Of a stretch of 64,000 nucleotides of DNA, positions 26,783 through 34,564 are shown one piece after another. The position numbers were made by a program, and so were the translations under genes. How positions within the stretch are numbered: position 1 is the stretch's first letter; each line of letters opens with the position of its first letter. This DNA comes from Methylobacterium brachiatum (GTDB lineage Bacteria; Pseudomonadota; Alphaproteobacteria; Rhizobiales; Beijerinckiaceae), in NCBI RefSeq assembly GCF_020523825.1, contig NZ_JAJALK010000005.1:62001-126000 (forward strand). Reading direction: 5' to 3'. Below the pieces are notes generated by a model. The model saw only the letters and a list, made by a program, of their open reading frames with translations. It was not told where the DNA came from and did no database searches.

Positions 26783-27229
26783 CGATAGATATTCCTTGGA
26801 CTCTGTCAGATCTTGCCGGGGACAGGCTCGAACGCACGATTGTGAACCCCCGGTGCCTAGGCCAGTCATCTGAATGAACAGTTATGACCGAGGCAATATG
26901 CGCGCTCGATCACACGGTTTATGTGACCCAGACCATGCGACGATTGCGGATATATTTCGGTCCTCGAATATCAATGCTTTCTGCGGACGTGGGTCGAAAT
27001 GCCATCGAATACCAGCAAGAGTCGATTTCCATACCGCCGAAGTCACCGAACAATTTTTACAATACAAAATTGCACATCGGGCACGCCATGGCAGTTTTCA
27101 ACAGGAAACCCGGGATCAAGGTTCGGGCAAGCTCGGTCGCTATGGTCAGCTCAAGGGAAACTTAACGGCCGCGAATCTTAAAGAGATCGCCTGCAGCCAA
27201 TCTGGCCGTTCAACCGCAACGGATTCCTC
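26783..27229. other. AT-rich divergent promoter region, soluble receptor and STAS-cheY
   Basis: About 450 bases with no supported gene. Composition is clearly AT-richer than the surroundings between about 26880 and 27110. Two short ORFs on opposite strands inside it lack ribosome sites and recognisable sequence. It must hold divergent promoters for the receptor on the left and the STAS and cheY genes on the right. Confidence 0.5.
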
Positions 27230-27529
27230 ATGGCCGAACCCGCCACCCTCACCCTGCCGCCGGAATGCACGCTCCGGACGGCGCAGGCCCTCCAGGCCGA
27301 CCTGCTGGCGGCACTCGAGGGCGCGCCCGGCCTCCTGCTGGATTGCGCGGCGGTCGAGAAGGTCGACGTCACCTTCGTCCAGCTCGTGGTCGCGGCCGCC
27401 AAGTCGGCCGGCGCGCGCGGCGCCACCCTCGACCTGACCAACCCGCCCGACGCGGTCGCGGCGGCCTTCCGGCGCGCCGGCTTCACGCCGCACGCCCCGT
27501 TCGCGGCGGATTCCGCCTCAGCCCTCTGA
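27230..27529 (+). CDS. STAS-domain protein in the chemotaxis cluster
   Basis: This 99-residue protein is a single STAS domain, as in anti-sigma-factor antagonists and some chemotaxis loci. The pattern LTLPPECTLRTAQALQADLLAAL, then LLLDCAAVEKVDVTFVQLVVAAAKSA fits the fold. The usual phosphorylated Ser in the D-S-(S/T) motif is replaced: the segment reads EKVDVTFVQ, so regulation by a kinase like SpoIIAB is doubtful. It lies 21 bases before cheY and is probably co-transcribed. Confidence 0.85.
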   Translation: MAEPATLTLPPECTLRTAQALQADLLAALEGAPGLLLDCAAVEKVDVTFVQLVVAAAKSAGARGATLDLTNPPDAVAAAFRRAGFTPHAPFAADSASAL

Positions 27530-27550
27530 CCTCAGCACCGGATTCCCTTC

Positions 27551-27916
27551 ATGGCCACCGTACTTGCCGTCGACGATTCGCCCAGCATCCGCCAGATGAT
27601 CAAGATCGTGCTGGGCCCCGCCGGCCACACGGTGATCGAGGCCGAGGACGGCGCCGAAGGCCTCGCCAAGGCCAAGGCCGAGACGATCAACCTGGTGATC
27701 ACCGACCTCAACATGCCGGTGATGAACGGCATCGAGATGATCAAGCAGCTGCGCACGGTGCCGTCCTGCGCGGGCGTGCCGATCCTGTTCCTGAGCACCG
27801 AGTCGGACGACAGCATCAAGCAGCAGGCGAAATTCGCCGGCGCCACCGGCTGGATCACCAAGCCGTTCAAGCCGGAGCAGCTCCTGGCGGTGGTCTCGAA
27901 GCTGATCCGGGCCTGA
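27551..27916 (+). CDS. cheY: chemotaxis response regulator CheY
   Basis: This 121-residue stand-alone receiver has D8/D9 (the Mg-binding pair), phosphorylation site D52 in VITDLNMPVMNG, S82/T83 in FLSTES and K104 in ITKPF. It has the length and features of CheY and would switch the flagellar motor when phosphorylated by CheA. It is downstream of the STAS gene and divergent from the rest of the cluster. Confidence 0.95.
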   Translation: MATVLAVDDSPSIRQMIKIVLGPAGHTVIEAEDGAEGLAKAKAETINLVITDLNMPVMNGIEMIKQLRTVPSCAGVPILFLSTESDDSIKQQAKFAGATGWITKPFKPEQLLAVVSKLIRA

Positions 27917-27959
27917 AGTCGGACCGCCCCGGCGGGTTCACGCAGCGCGGGACCGGTTC

Positions 27960-28111
27960 GGGGGGCCCTCTCCCGTGGGGGCTGAAAGGTATTCACCTCG
28001 GCCCGCGCAGGGCGCAACGTGCGACCTCTCCTGCGAGAGAGGGTTGGGGGTGAGGGACCCTGTCTGCCCGGAGAGGCACCGTCCCTCCCCCCTCACGGGA
28101 GAAGCCCCCCC
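27960..28111. repeat. inverted palindromic repeat pair
   Basis: The ends read GGGGGGCCCTCTCCCGTG and, inverted, CACGGGAGAAGCCCCCC. Between them lies another small hairpin (CCTCTC-CTGC-GAGAGAGG). The core CCCTCTCCCG is shared with the hairpins at 6325 and 51401, so it belongs to a dispersed family in this genome. Confidence 0.6.
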
Positions 28112-28369
28112 GCATCACGCGGTGAAAGAATTCGGCATCCGCGCGCCCGCATCGAAGATCGGACGCGGCGCAGCCCGACGGCCCGATATTCGCGCCTCTA
28201 TCGGCGCCGAGGAGCGCACCATCGGGACGGGATATCCTGTCGAACAGGAGATGATCTGTAACCGAACGTACGAACCCCACACCGACGCGCCAAAACGCCC
28301 TCAAACCCGGTCTTTCCGTCTAAATCCGCACAGACGTGTGGATGAGCACCGCAGCGGCAACGTGGGACC

Positions 28370-28394
28370 GGAACGGGACCCCCACCGGCACGTT
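28370..28394 (+). promoter_or_regulatory. EcfG-type promoter of the PAS/HisKA_2 protein
   Basis: GGAAC (28370-28374) and CGTT (28391-28394) are separated by 16 bases, as in the dps promoter. It lies about 65 bases before the putative start codon, placing the sensor gene in the general stress response regulon. Prediction by eye. Confidence 0.5.
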
Positions 28395-28459
28395 GACCGG
28401 CGCCATCAGGATACGAGAACGGCGTCTCACACAGTTCGGCACAGCGGGTCGGGTACAGA

Positions 28460-29551
28460 ATGGGCGGTCAGCCACCAGGGTCCGGAACGGCTGCGTCGCA
28501 GGCGATGGACCCCGCGGGGGATCCGGGCCGAGGGGCGTCGGAAGCGGGGTCCATCGCGTTGAGCGACAGCTTCCGGCGCTTCGCCGACGTGGTGCCGCTG
28601 ATGCTGTGGCGCTCCGACGAGCACGGCCACGCGGTCCACCACAACGAGTGCTGGCTCGACTTCACCGGGCGCCCGCTCGAGGAGGAGCTGCGCCTCGGCT
28701 GGCGCAGTGGGCTGCACCCCGAGGATTTCGAGCGCCATGCCCGGATCGTCGCCGAGGCCTTCGCCGCGCGGGCGCCGTTCACCGTGGAATTCCGCCTGAA
28801 GCGGCATGACGGCGTCTACCGCTGGCTGCTCGACACCGCCCGCCCGCTGGTCGAGGACGGCCGGTTCCAGGGCTATCTCGGATCCTGCTTCGACATCACC
28901 GACCGCAAGCATGCCGAGGAGCATATCGAGCAGGCGCTGGCCGAGAAGGAGGCGCTGCTGGCCGAGGTCTACCACCGGGTGCGCAACAACCTGCAGGTGA
29001 TGGTCAGCCTGATCGGCCTCTACGGGCGCGCCGCCCCGGACCCGTGCCGCGGCAGCTTCGAGGCGCTGGGCCAGCGGGTGCGGGCGATCGCGCTGGTGCA
29101 GCAGCACCTGCACGAGGCGCCCCATATCGCGTCGATCGACCTGCACGATTACCTGCACCGTCTGGCCTCGGGTCTCGGGCAGCTCCGGCGCGCCGGGCGG
29201 ATCAGCGTCCAGGTCGGCGGCTCCGGGACCGGGCTGGTCGAGCCGCGCACCGCCAACGCGCTCGGCATGATCGTCGCCGAGATCGTGGCCGAGTGCCTCG
29301 ACGCCACCGCCGAGCACGTCGCCTGCTCCATCGCCATCGAGATCGACTCCGCCGCGGGGCATCCGCTGCGGGTCTCGATCGTCTCCGGGGTGAGCGAGAT
29401 GGCGGCTACCGGCCGGTCCAACGTGCCCAATCTCGGGCCGCGCCTGATCGCCGCCTACGCCGCCCAGGCCGAGATCCAGGTGACCGGCGATGCCAGCACC
29501 GCCGCGCCCCTGGTCCTGACCCTGCCGCCGACGCAGCCGCCGGAGGCGTGA
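28460..29551 (+). CDS. PAS-HisKA_2 family sensor kinase, degenerate ATPase
   Basis: This 363-residue protein has a PAS domain at about 38-150 (LSDSFRRFADVVPLMLWRSDE to CFDITDRKHAEEH) and a HisKA_2 domain with the phosphorylatable H172 in EVYHRVRNNLQVM. This is the family of general-stress sensor kinases. The ATP-binding domain after 240 is poorly conserved: the N-box asparagines are absent (IVAEIVAECLDA where NELVTNAL is usual) and the G1 box lacks DxGxG. It may be a pseudokinase or a phosphatase-type partner. The start is not certain. Confidence 0.75.
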   Translation: MGGQPPGSGTAASQAMDPAGDPGRGASEAGSIALSDSFRRFADVVPLMLWRSDEHGHAVHHNECWLDFTGRPLEEELRLGWRSGLHPEDFERHARIVAEAFAARAPFTVEFRLKRHDGVYRWLLDTARPLVEDGRFQGYLGSCFDITDRKHAEEHIEQALAEKEALLAEVYHRVRNNLQVMVSLIGLYGRAAPDPCRGSFEALGQRVRAIALVQQHLHEAPHIASIDLHDYLHRLASGLGQLRRAGRISVQVGGSGTGLVEPRTANALGMIVAEIVAECLDATAEHVACSIAIEIDSAAGHPLRVSIVSGVSEMAATGRSNVPNLGPRLIAAYAAQAEIQVTGDASTAAPLVLTLPPTQPPEA

Positions 29552-29647
29552 TCTCCGGCGCCGCGCCCCCTGGCGATTTGCGATGGAGTCGCCAGATTTT
29601 CGCCAGGGCTCTATAGCGACCCCGGCCCACCCCAAATCCGGTCCCTC

Positions 29648-30079
29648 ATGGTTCCCCCGATCGACACCATCGTCGAGAATTTCGCCTTCATCGACGATTG
29701 GGAAGAGCGTTACCGCTACCTCATCGAGCTCGGGCGCGCCCTGCCGCCCCCGGACCCGGAGCTCCATGCCGAGGCCAACAAGGTCCAGGGCTGCGCCAGC
29801 CAGGTCTGGATCGACCTCGACGTCGACCGCTCGGATTCGGAGCCCCGCCTGCGCATGCGCGGCGACAGCGACGCCCATATCGTGCGTGGGCTGGTGGCGC
29901 TGATGATCGCCCTGTTCGACGGCAAGCCGTTGCGCGAGGCCGCCGAGACCGACGCCTTCGCGCTCTACACCAAGCTGGGCCTGGGCGAGCACCTGACCCC
30001 GCAGCGCTCCAACGGCGTCCGCGCCATGGCCGACCGGGTGCACCGCGACGCGGTGCGGTTCCTGCAGGTCGAGGGATAG
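29648..30079 (+). CDS. sufE: SufE cysteine desulfuration protein
   Basis: This 143-residue protein accepts sulfur from SufS during iron-sulfur cluster assembly. The acceptor cysteine is C49 in NKVQGCASQVW. The start IDTIVENFAFIDDWEERYRYLIELGR and the central RMRGDSDAHIVRGLVALM segment are typical of SufE. It is not next to other suf genes here. The stop is followed by a hairpin shared with the convergent TetR gene. Confidence 0.95.
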   Translation: MVPPIDTIVENFAFIDDWEERYRYLIELGRALPPPDPELHAEANKVQGCASQVWIDLDVDRSDSEPRLRMRGDSDAHIVRGLVALMIALFDGKPLREAAETDAFALYTKLGLGEHLTPQRSNGVRAMADRVHRDAVRFLQVEG

Positions 30080-30106
30080 GGCGCCGTCGGTTTCGCGACG
30101 GCGCCC
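30079..30106. terminator. hairpin between convergent sufE and tetR
   Basis: Arms GGGCGCCGTCG (30079-30089) and its complement (30096-30106) around GTTTCG. It begins right at the sufE stop codon and could serve both convergent genes. A T run is lacking. Confidence 0.55.
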
Positions 30107-30117
30107 CGCCCGACGCG

Positions 30118-30912
30118 TTAGATCGCCGCCGCGGGGTCGGTCTCGTCGCCGTCCGGCGTGGGGCGGCGGGTCCGGGGGCGGCGGTCGAGGAGGGAGCGTC
30201 CCAGCGCACGCAGCGGCGCGGTCAGCCGCCGGGCATCCTCGGCACGCTCCATGAGGCGCTCGCCGTTGCGGATCTCCTTGTCGAGCTTGGCCATGGTCCG
30301 GGCGAGCGCAGGGTCGTCATCCTCGAGCCAGACCTGCGTCACGCGGGCGAAGGCGATCACGACGCCCTGGAGCTTGAGCTGGCCCAGCGGGCCCTCGGTG
30401 TCGATCCCGGCCGCCGCCAGCATGTAGCGGTGGGAGTTCAGCATCACGCTGTTCAGCGCCAGCATCGACAGCGGCTCGCCGCGCAACGCGTAGGCGATCC
30501 GGCGCAAAGCTGGCTTGTAGGGCGTCATCGCGTCGAGCCGGCTCATCAGAACGTCGAACAGGCGCTCGCGGGTCGGCTCCTCTTCGAGGCCCGAGATGTC
30601 CCCTTCGAGGACCTTCCGGTCGATGATCCGGGTGAGGCCGCCCAGAACCGCGCCCTTCGAGGGGAACAGGTCGCGCAACTCGGCGAGCGTCAGGCCGGCC
30701 TCGCGGGCGATGTCGCCGATCTCGATGTCGTTCCAGGGCTGCTCGGCGGCCAGCCGCATCAGGGCCTCGACCGCGGCCTCGCGGGGCGGCAGCTTGGGCG
30801 GGCTCTCGGCCTGCGCAGCGGCGTCCTGGGCCGTGTCGGCCTGGCTCGTGTCGTCCGGCACGGCACCGGCACCCTTGCGGGTGCGCTTCGACGGGGCTCT
30901 GGTCTCGGTCAT
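30118..30912 (-). CDS. TetR-family regulator
   Basis: This 264-residue protein has an acidic/Ala-rich N-terminal extension of about 40 residues and then a TetR HTH (AAVEALMRLAAEQPWNDIEIGDIAREAGLTLAELRDLFPSKGAVL). The C-terminal part has ALRRIAYALRGEPLSMLALN and VWLEDDDPALARTMAKLD. That part resembles the COQ9-like/RpsU-divergent TetR group found in alphaproteobacteria. It ends in a long Arg-rich, disordered tail. Targets are unknown. Confidence 0.8.
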   Translation of the reverse strand: MTETRAPSKRTRKGAGAVPDDTSQADTAQDAAAQAESPPKLPPREAAVEALMRLAAEQPWNDIEIGDIAREAGLTLAELRDLFPSKGAVLGGLTRIIDRKVLEGDISGLEEEPTRERLFDVLMSRLDAMTPYKPALRRIAYALRGEPLSMLALNSVMLNSHRYMLAAAGIDTEGPLGQLKLQGVVIAFARVTQVWLEDDDPALARTMAKLDKEIRNGERLMERAEDARRLTAPLRALGRSLLDRRPRTRRPTPDGDETDPAAAI

Positions 30913-31005
30913 GGGTCTGTCGCCCGCTCCTGTCGGTCGTCGGCTCTCATGTAGGAAAGGCGGCGGCGATGGGCAGGGCCGTCGCGCGGCGATGCCGCAC
31001 GGATG

Positions 31006-31836
31006 TCAGCCGGCGAGCTCGGCCGCCCGGCGCCGGGCCGCCGCCACGGCCGCGCGCAGGAGCGGCGCCAGGCCGTCCGGCCGCATCAGCACGTCGAGGG
31101 CCGCCGCCGTGGTCCCGCCCGGGGAGGTGACGTTGCGGCGCAGCTCCGCCGCCTCTTCGGGGCTCGCCTCCAGCAGCGCGCCGGCGCCCGAGACGGTGGC
31201 CCGGGCCAGGGCCTGCGCCACCGAAGGCTCGAGCCCCTCGGCGATCCCAGCATCGGCCAGGGCCTCGACCAGCAGGAAGACATAGGCCGGCCCGGAGCCC
31301 GAGACCGCGGTCACGGCGTCGATCTGCGCCTCGTCGGCGAGCCAGGCCACGGTGCCGTTGGCGGCGAACAGGGCGTCGGCCGCGTCGCGCTGCGCCGGCG
31401 TCACCTCCGCATTCGCGCAGGCGCCGGTGGCACCCCGGCCGATGCTCGCCGGCAGGTTCGGCATGGCCCGGACCACGGCGCGGGCCCGGGGCAGCCGGGC
31501 GCGCAGATCCGCGATGGTCTTGCCCGCCAGGATCGAGACCAGCAGCGTGTCGGGGCCGACGAGCCGGTCGAGGCCGGGGGCTGCCGCCTCCAGGCCCTGC
31601 GGCTTGATCGCCAGGACCAGCACCGCCCCGGGCTCGGGCTCCGCCGGGTTCAGCCGGATGCCGTGCCGGGCGCAGAGATCCACGATCGGGCGGGCGGGCA
31701 CCGGGTCGATGATCGTGGTGGCGCGGGGGTCGAGGCCCGCCTCGAGCCAGCCCGCCAGCATCGCGCCGCCCATCTTGCCGGCCCCGGCGAGAACCAGGGA
31801 GGCGGGCATCCGCGCCGGGGTCGCGGCCGCCGTCAC
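31006..31836 (-). CDS. proC: pyrroline-5-carboxylate reductase
   Basis: This 276-residue enzyme makes proline from pyrroline-5-carboxylate with NAD(P)H. The Rossmann motif is VLAGAGKMGGAM. Further family blocks are VLAIKPQ, VRAMPNLPASIGRGATG and the C-terminal ALDAVTAVSGSGPAYVFLLVEALADAGI-like region with NVTSPGGTTAAAL. The GTG at 31836 gives a GTGA overlap with the ybjN stop and has AAGGCGAG upstream; an ATG at 31809 would give the more common MPAS start. Third gene of the ubiK-ybjN-proC block. Confidence 0.94.
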   Translation of the reverse strand: MTAAATPARMPASLVLAGAGKMGGAMLAGWLEAGLDPRATTIIDPVPARPIVDLCARHGIRLNPAEPEPGAVLVLAIKPQGLEAAAPGLDRLVGPDTLLVSILAGKTIADLRARLPRARAVVRAMPNLPASIGRGATGACANAEVTPAQRDAADALFAANGTVAWLADEAQIDAVTAVSGSGPAYVFLLVEALADAGIAEGLEPSVAQALARATVSGAGALLEASPEEAAELRRNVTSPGGTTAAALDVLMRPDGLAPLLRAAVAAARRRAAELAG

Positions 31837-32342
31837 GCCTCGCCTTCGGTCTCGAACAGCACGGCGTCCAGCGCCTCGCGGGCGCTCTTGCCGGCCCAGA
31901 GCACGAACTGGAACGCCTGGAAGTAGCGCTCGCAGGCATCCACGGCGGTCTTCATCATGGTGGCGCATTGCGGATGGGTCGGCACCGCGCCGCCGGCCAG
32001 CAGCAGCGCGTGGCGGAACATCACCACGCTGTCGCTCGACCACAGGTCGAAATGGCCGATCCAGAGCTGCTCGTTGATCATCGCGATCAGCCGCAGCACC
32101 TCGGTCCGCTGCCGCTCCGGCACCTTCAGGTCGAAGGCGCAGGCCACGTGCAGGGCCTCGACGTCCTCGATCCAGGTGAAGGCCACATGGTAGTCGGTCC
32201 AGCGGCCGGGGCTGGTGATCGACATCTCGTCGGTCTCGGCCCGGTCGAAGATCCAGTCGCGCAGGGACGCCAAACGCTCGACGACGTCGAGCGGATGCTC
32301 GTTCCGGTCAGGGTCGTGGAAGTCGACGTGGAGAAGCGGCAT
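31833..32342 (-). CDS. YbjN-domain protein
   Basis: This 169-residue protein is a YbjN-family member (type III secretion chaperone-like fold), common beside proC in alphaproteobacteria. Typical parts are PLDVVERLASLRDWIFDRAETDEM, WTDYHVAFTWIEDVEALHVACAFDLKVPE and LLAGGAVPTHPQCATMMKTAVDACERYFQAFQFVLWAG. The ATG at 32342 gives the family's MPLLHVD start; an upstream ATG at 32486 adds an unrelated tail. It overlaps proC by four bases. Its molecular role is not known. Confidence 0.87.
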   Translation of the reverse strand: MPLLHVDFHDPDRNEHPLDVVERLASLRDWIFDRAETDEMSITSPGRWTDYHVAFTWIEDVEALHVACAFDLKVPERQRTEVLRLIAMINEQLWIGHFDLWSSDSVVMFRHALLLAGGAVPTHPQCATMMKTAVDACERYFQAFQFVLWAGKSAREALDAVLFETEGEA

Positions 32343-32631
32343 GACGATCCAAAAGGACGGCCCGGAATCGACCCGGACCGACGTGACGGGGACGCGAGAA
32401 GAGTGCGAGAACACTCCGAGAACTTGATACGACCGGCGAAGACAGGCCGGGGTTGACGCGATCGACTGTCGAAGCTCTGCGGACATCGCCCCGCAGCCGC
32501 CGAATCACCCTATGCCTGACTATAGACCGGCCGTGACTCGCGACACAAAGTGCAGGTCACGCTCGGTGAACAGGAAACGAAATCATCGGCTGCGCTTCCT
32601 GTGCAAAAGCCTGAAGCGTTGCCGTCCGGAC

Positions 32632-32916
32632 TCAGACGGCCTCGCTGAGCCCCGCGGCCCCGGCCCCGGCGCTGCCCTCCCGGGCCTCCAGGGCGGCCAC
32701 ACGGGCGGCGAGCGCCTCGTTCTGGGCGCGGAGATTGGTCACCATATCGCGCAGCACGTCGAGTTCCTCGCGGGAGGCGATGTCGAGGTCGCGGACGAGG
32801 CGCTCGACCTGCGCCTTGACCACCGTCTCGGCCTCGCGGCGCACGCCCTGGGCGGCGCCGGCCGCATCGGTCATCAGGCGAGCGAGATCGTCGAACAGTC
32901 GGTTCGAGGGGGGCAT
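32632..32916 (-). CDS. ubiK: UbiK/BMFP-type accessory factor
   Basis: This 94-residue protein belongs to the YqiC/UbiK family (BMFP domain), which assists ubiquinone biosynthesis and binds lipid. Residues 3-40 are amphipathic (NRLFDDLARLMTDAAGAAQGVRREAETVVKAQVERLVRDL), followed by IASREELDVLRDMVTNLRAQNEALAARVAALE, a trimeric coiled coil. A GGGAGA ribosome site precedes the ATG. It is upstream of ybjN by about 290 bases and in the same direction. Confidence 0.88.
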   Translation of the reverse strand: MPPSNRLFDDLARLMTDAAGAAQGVRREAETVVKAQVERLVRDLDIASREELDVLRDMVTNLRAQNEALAARVAALEAREGSAGAGAAGLSEAV

Positions 32917-33032
32917 CGTGGTCTCCCGGATCGGCCGGCTGCCGTTCGGCGGCCTGACTGCGCGATTCAGGGTGACGAGATAGGAATCCGCGGGGTGCGG
33001 AGCAACGCCCGAAACGCGGTCCGGACACGGAA

Positions 33033-33052
33033 GCGGGGCCCGAAGGCCCCGC
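33033..33052 (-). terminator. GC hairpin after the Met/His-rich peptide gene
   Basis: Arms GCGGGGCC (33033-33040) and its complement (33045-33052) around a 4-base loop that reads TTCG on the minus strand, 9 bases after the stop codon. TTCC follows. Confidence 0.6.
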
Positions 33053-33061
33053 CCGTCGCAA

Positions 33062-33298
33062 TCACATGCGGCGCATCATCCGACGGTGCATCATCTTGCG
33101 GTGCATGTGCCGGTGCATCATCCGGCGCTCCATGCGCCGATGCATCATGCGGCGCTCCATCGGGGTCAGGCGGACCTGCGTCACAGCGTCGGGCGCCGTG
33201 ATGCCCGAAGGGAGGCCAGGGGCGGCGCTGGCGGGCTGGACGAGGGCGGCACCGCCCAGCGAGGCCAGCACGGCGAAGGCGAAGGTCAGTTTCCTCAC
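33062..33298 (-). CDS. Met/His/Arg-rich secreted small protein
   Basis: This 78-residue protein has a signal peptide (KLTFAFAVLASLGGAALVQPASA, cleavage around residue 25). The last 30 residues are composed almost wholly of Met, His and Arg in repeated MHRRM and RRMMHR units. Such Met/His clusters bind copper or other soft metals, so a periplasmic metal-binding role is possible. The GTG start has GGAG 8 bases upstream and a hairpin follows. No named family is recognised. Confidence 0.72.
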   Translation of the reverse strand: MRKLTFAFAVLASLGGAALVQPASAAPGLPSGITAPDAVTQVRLTPMERRMMHRRMERRMMHRHMHRKMMHRRMMRRM

Positions 33299-33430
33299 GA
33301 GGAGACTCCAATGTTCTGATCTCCGGGCATGACGCCCGGTTCATCCTCCCAAACGGGAGGTTCGGAGAGTCGTCTCGTGCCGGTGAGGGCACGGCGGGCC
33401 CGCGAGGACCCGCCGCCATCAACTTCTGGG

Positions 33431-34147
33431 TTAGAGATTCGTTTCCTCGAACGCCTTCACCCATTCGGCGCAGATGCCGGACCGGACGATGTCGTCGCGG
33501 GTGAACTCGACCACGGGGATCGGCATCATCCGGCTCTTGATCAGGTGCATGACCGTGCGCAGGCCGGAGGTCTCGCGCAGGTCGGTCTGGGAGACGTCGC
33601 CGTTGATGATGACCTGGCAATCGTCGCCGATCCGGGTCAGGAACATCTTGATCTCGGCCGTGGTGGTGTTCTGCGCCTCGTCGAGGATCACCAGGCAGTT
33701 CTTGAAGGTGCGCCCGCGCATCACCTCGAACGGCACGATCTCGATGTCGCCGGTCTTGAGGGCGATCTCGAAGGCGGCCTGGCCCATCCGCTCCTTCATG
33801 GCCTCGGTGAGCGGGGCGACCCAGGGGGCGATCTTCTCCTCGAGGGTGCCCGGGAAGAAGCCCAGCGAGCGGCCTGAGGGCACGTTCGGGCGGGTGATCA
33901 CGACCTTGGAGATGCGGCGCTGGCGGAGCTGGTCGGCGGCGCGGGTCCCGGCGATGTAGGTCTTTCCGGTGCCGGCGGGGCCGAGGACGATCACCTGGGG
34001 GGAGCTGGCCAGGGCGTCGAGATACTCGGCCTGGCGGTCGGTGAGCGGTTGGATCGGGCTGAGGTTGCGCTCTTCGTCGAAGCGGGTGCGATGAATACGG
34101 GGCGTGCGGTCTTCAACCAGTTCAAGTCGTGTGCGGCGTCTCTTCAT
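33431..34147 (-). CDS. PhoH-family ATPase
   Basis: This 238-residue protein belongs to the short PhoH family, an ATPase linked to RNA metabolism and often induced by phosphate starvation. Walker A is GPAGTGKT at 56-63 and Walker B is VILDEAQN near residue 155. The tail SSGLRTVMHLIKSRMMPIPVVEFTRDDIVRSGI-type block is well conserved. The N-terminus is basic. A GGAG site precedes the ATG. It is a separate copy from the ybeY-linked phoH, which is not in the window. Confidence 0.92.
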   Translation of the reverse strand: MKRRRTRLELVEDRTPRIHRTRFDEERNLSPIQPLTDRQAEYLDALASSPQVIVLGPAGTGKTYIAGTRAADQLRQRRISKVVITRPNVPSGRSLGFFPGTLEEKIAPWVAPLTEAMKERMGQAAFEIALKTGDIEIVPFEVMRGRTFKNCLVILDEAQNTTTAEIKMFLTRIGDDCQVIINGDVSQTDLRETSGLRTVMHLIKSRMMPIPVVEFTRDDIVRSGICAEWVKAFEETNL

Positions 34148-34564
34148 GGATCAACACTCCAACGGGACTTGCCAACCTGGATCTGTCGATGAACTGCCGT
34201 TTACCTTGTTGCTCCCGGATTTATTCTATTACGCAACTAATTCCGGCGCCATGCCGAAGGTTCCACCCCGTGCTATTCGCCTGTGGAGAGCGTCACGCCG
34301 CCTCGCCCGGGGTCGAATACGCAGTGCAAGCGTCGCACCAACGCGATTCGCACCCGACGATTGCGCGGCGGGTGTGACTAGGGGGTGACGGTTGATGCTG
34401 CGGCGCGGAAAAAGCCGTCCGGCTGGCAAGGCTGCATCAGGCCGAGGGCCGGGTACACGGGGCGACGCGGCATCCTGCACGACCGCGATCCTCTCCGCCC
34501 GCACGGGCGAAGCCGGCCGACCCTGCCGCCCTGAAACGTCCGGGCTTGATCGGCGGGACTGACT
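34148..34564. other. intergenic stretch between uvrD and phoH
   Basis: About 420 bases without a supported gene or repeat. Both flanking genes are on the minus strand, so the phoH promoter should lie here near 34160-34260, where the sequence is AT-richer. No clear sigma motif was recognised. Confidence 0.4.

Larger units (their letters stand above)
27917..28459. other. intergenic stretch with repeat and EcfG-type promoter
   Basis: About 540 bases without a gene. The left part holds a palindromic repeat pair (27960-28111). The right part holds an EcfG-type promoter for the kinase (28370-28394). Nothing else is seen. Confidence 0.5.

Noticed and set aside
26882..27165. Short ORFs on both strands in the AT-rich region near cheY
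   Set aside because: No ribosome sites, no protein-like sequence, and the strands overlap one another.
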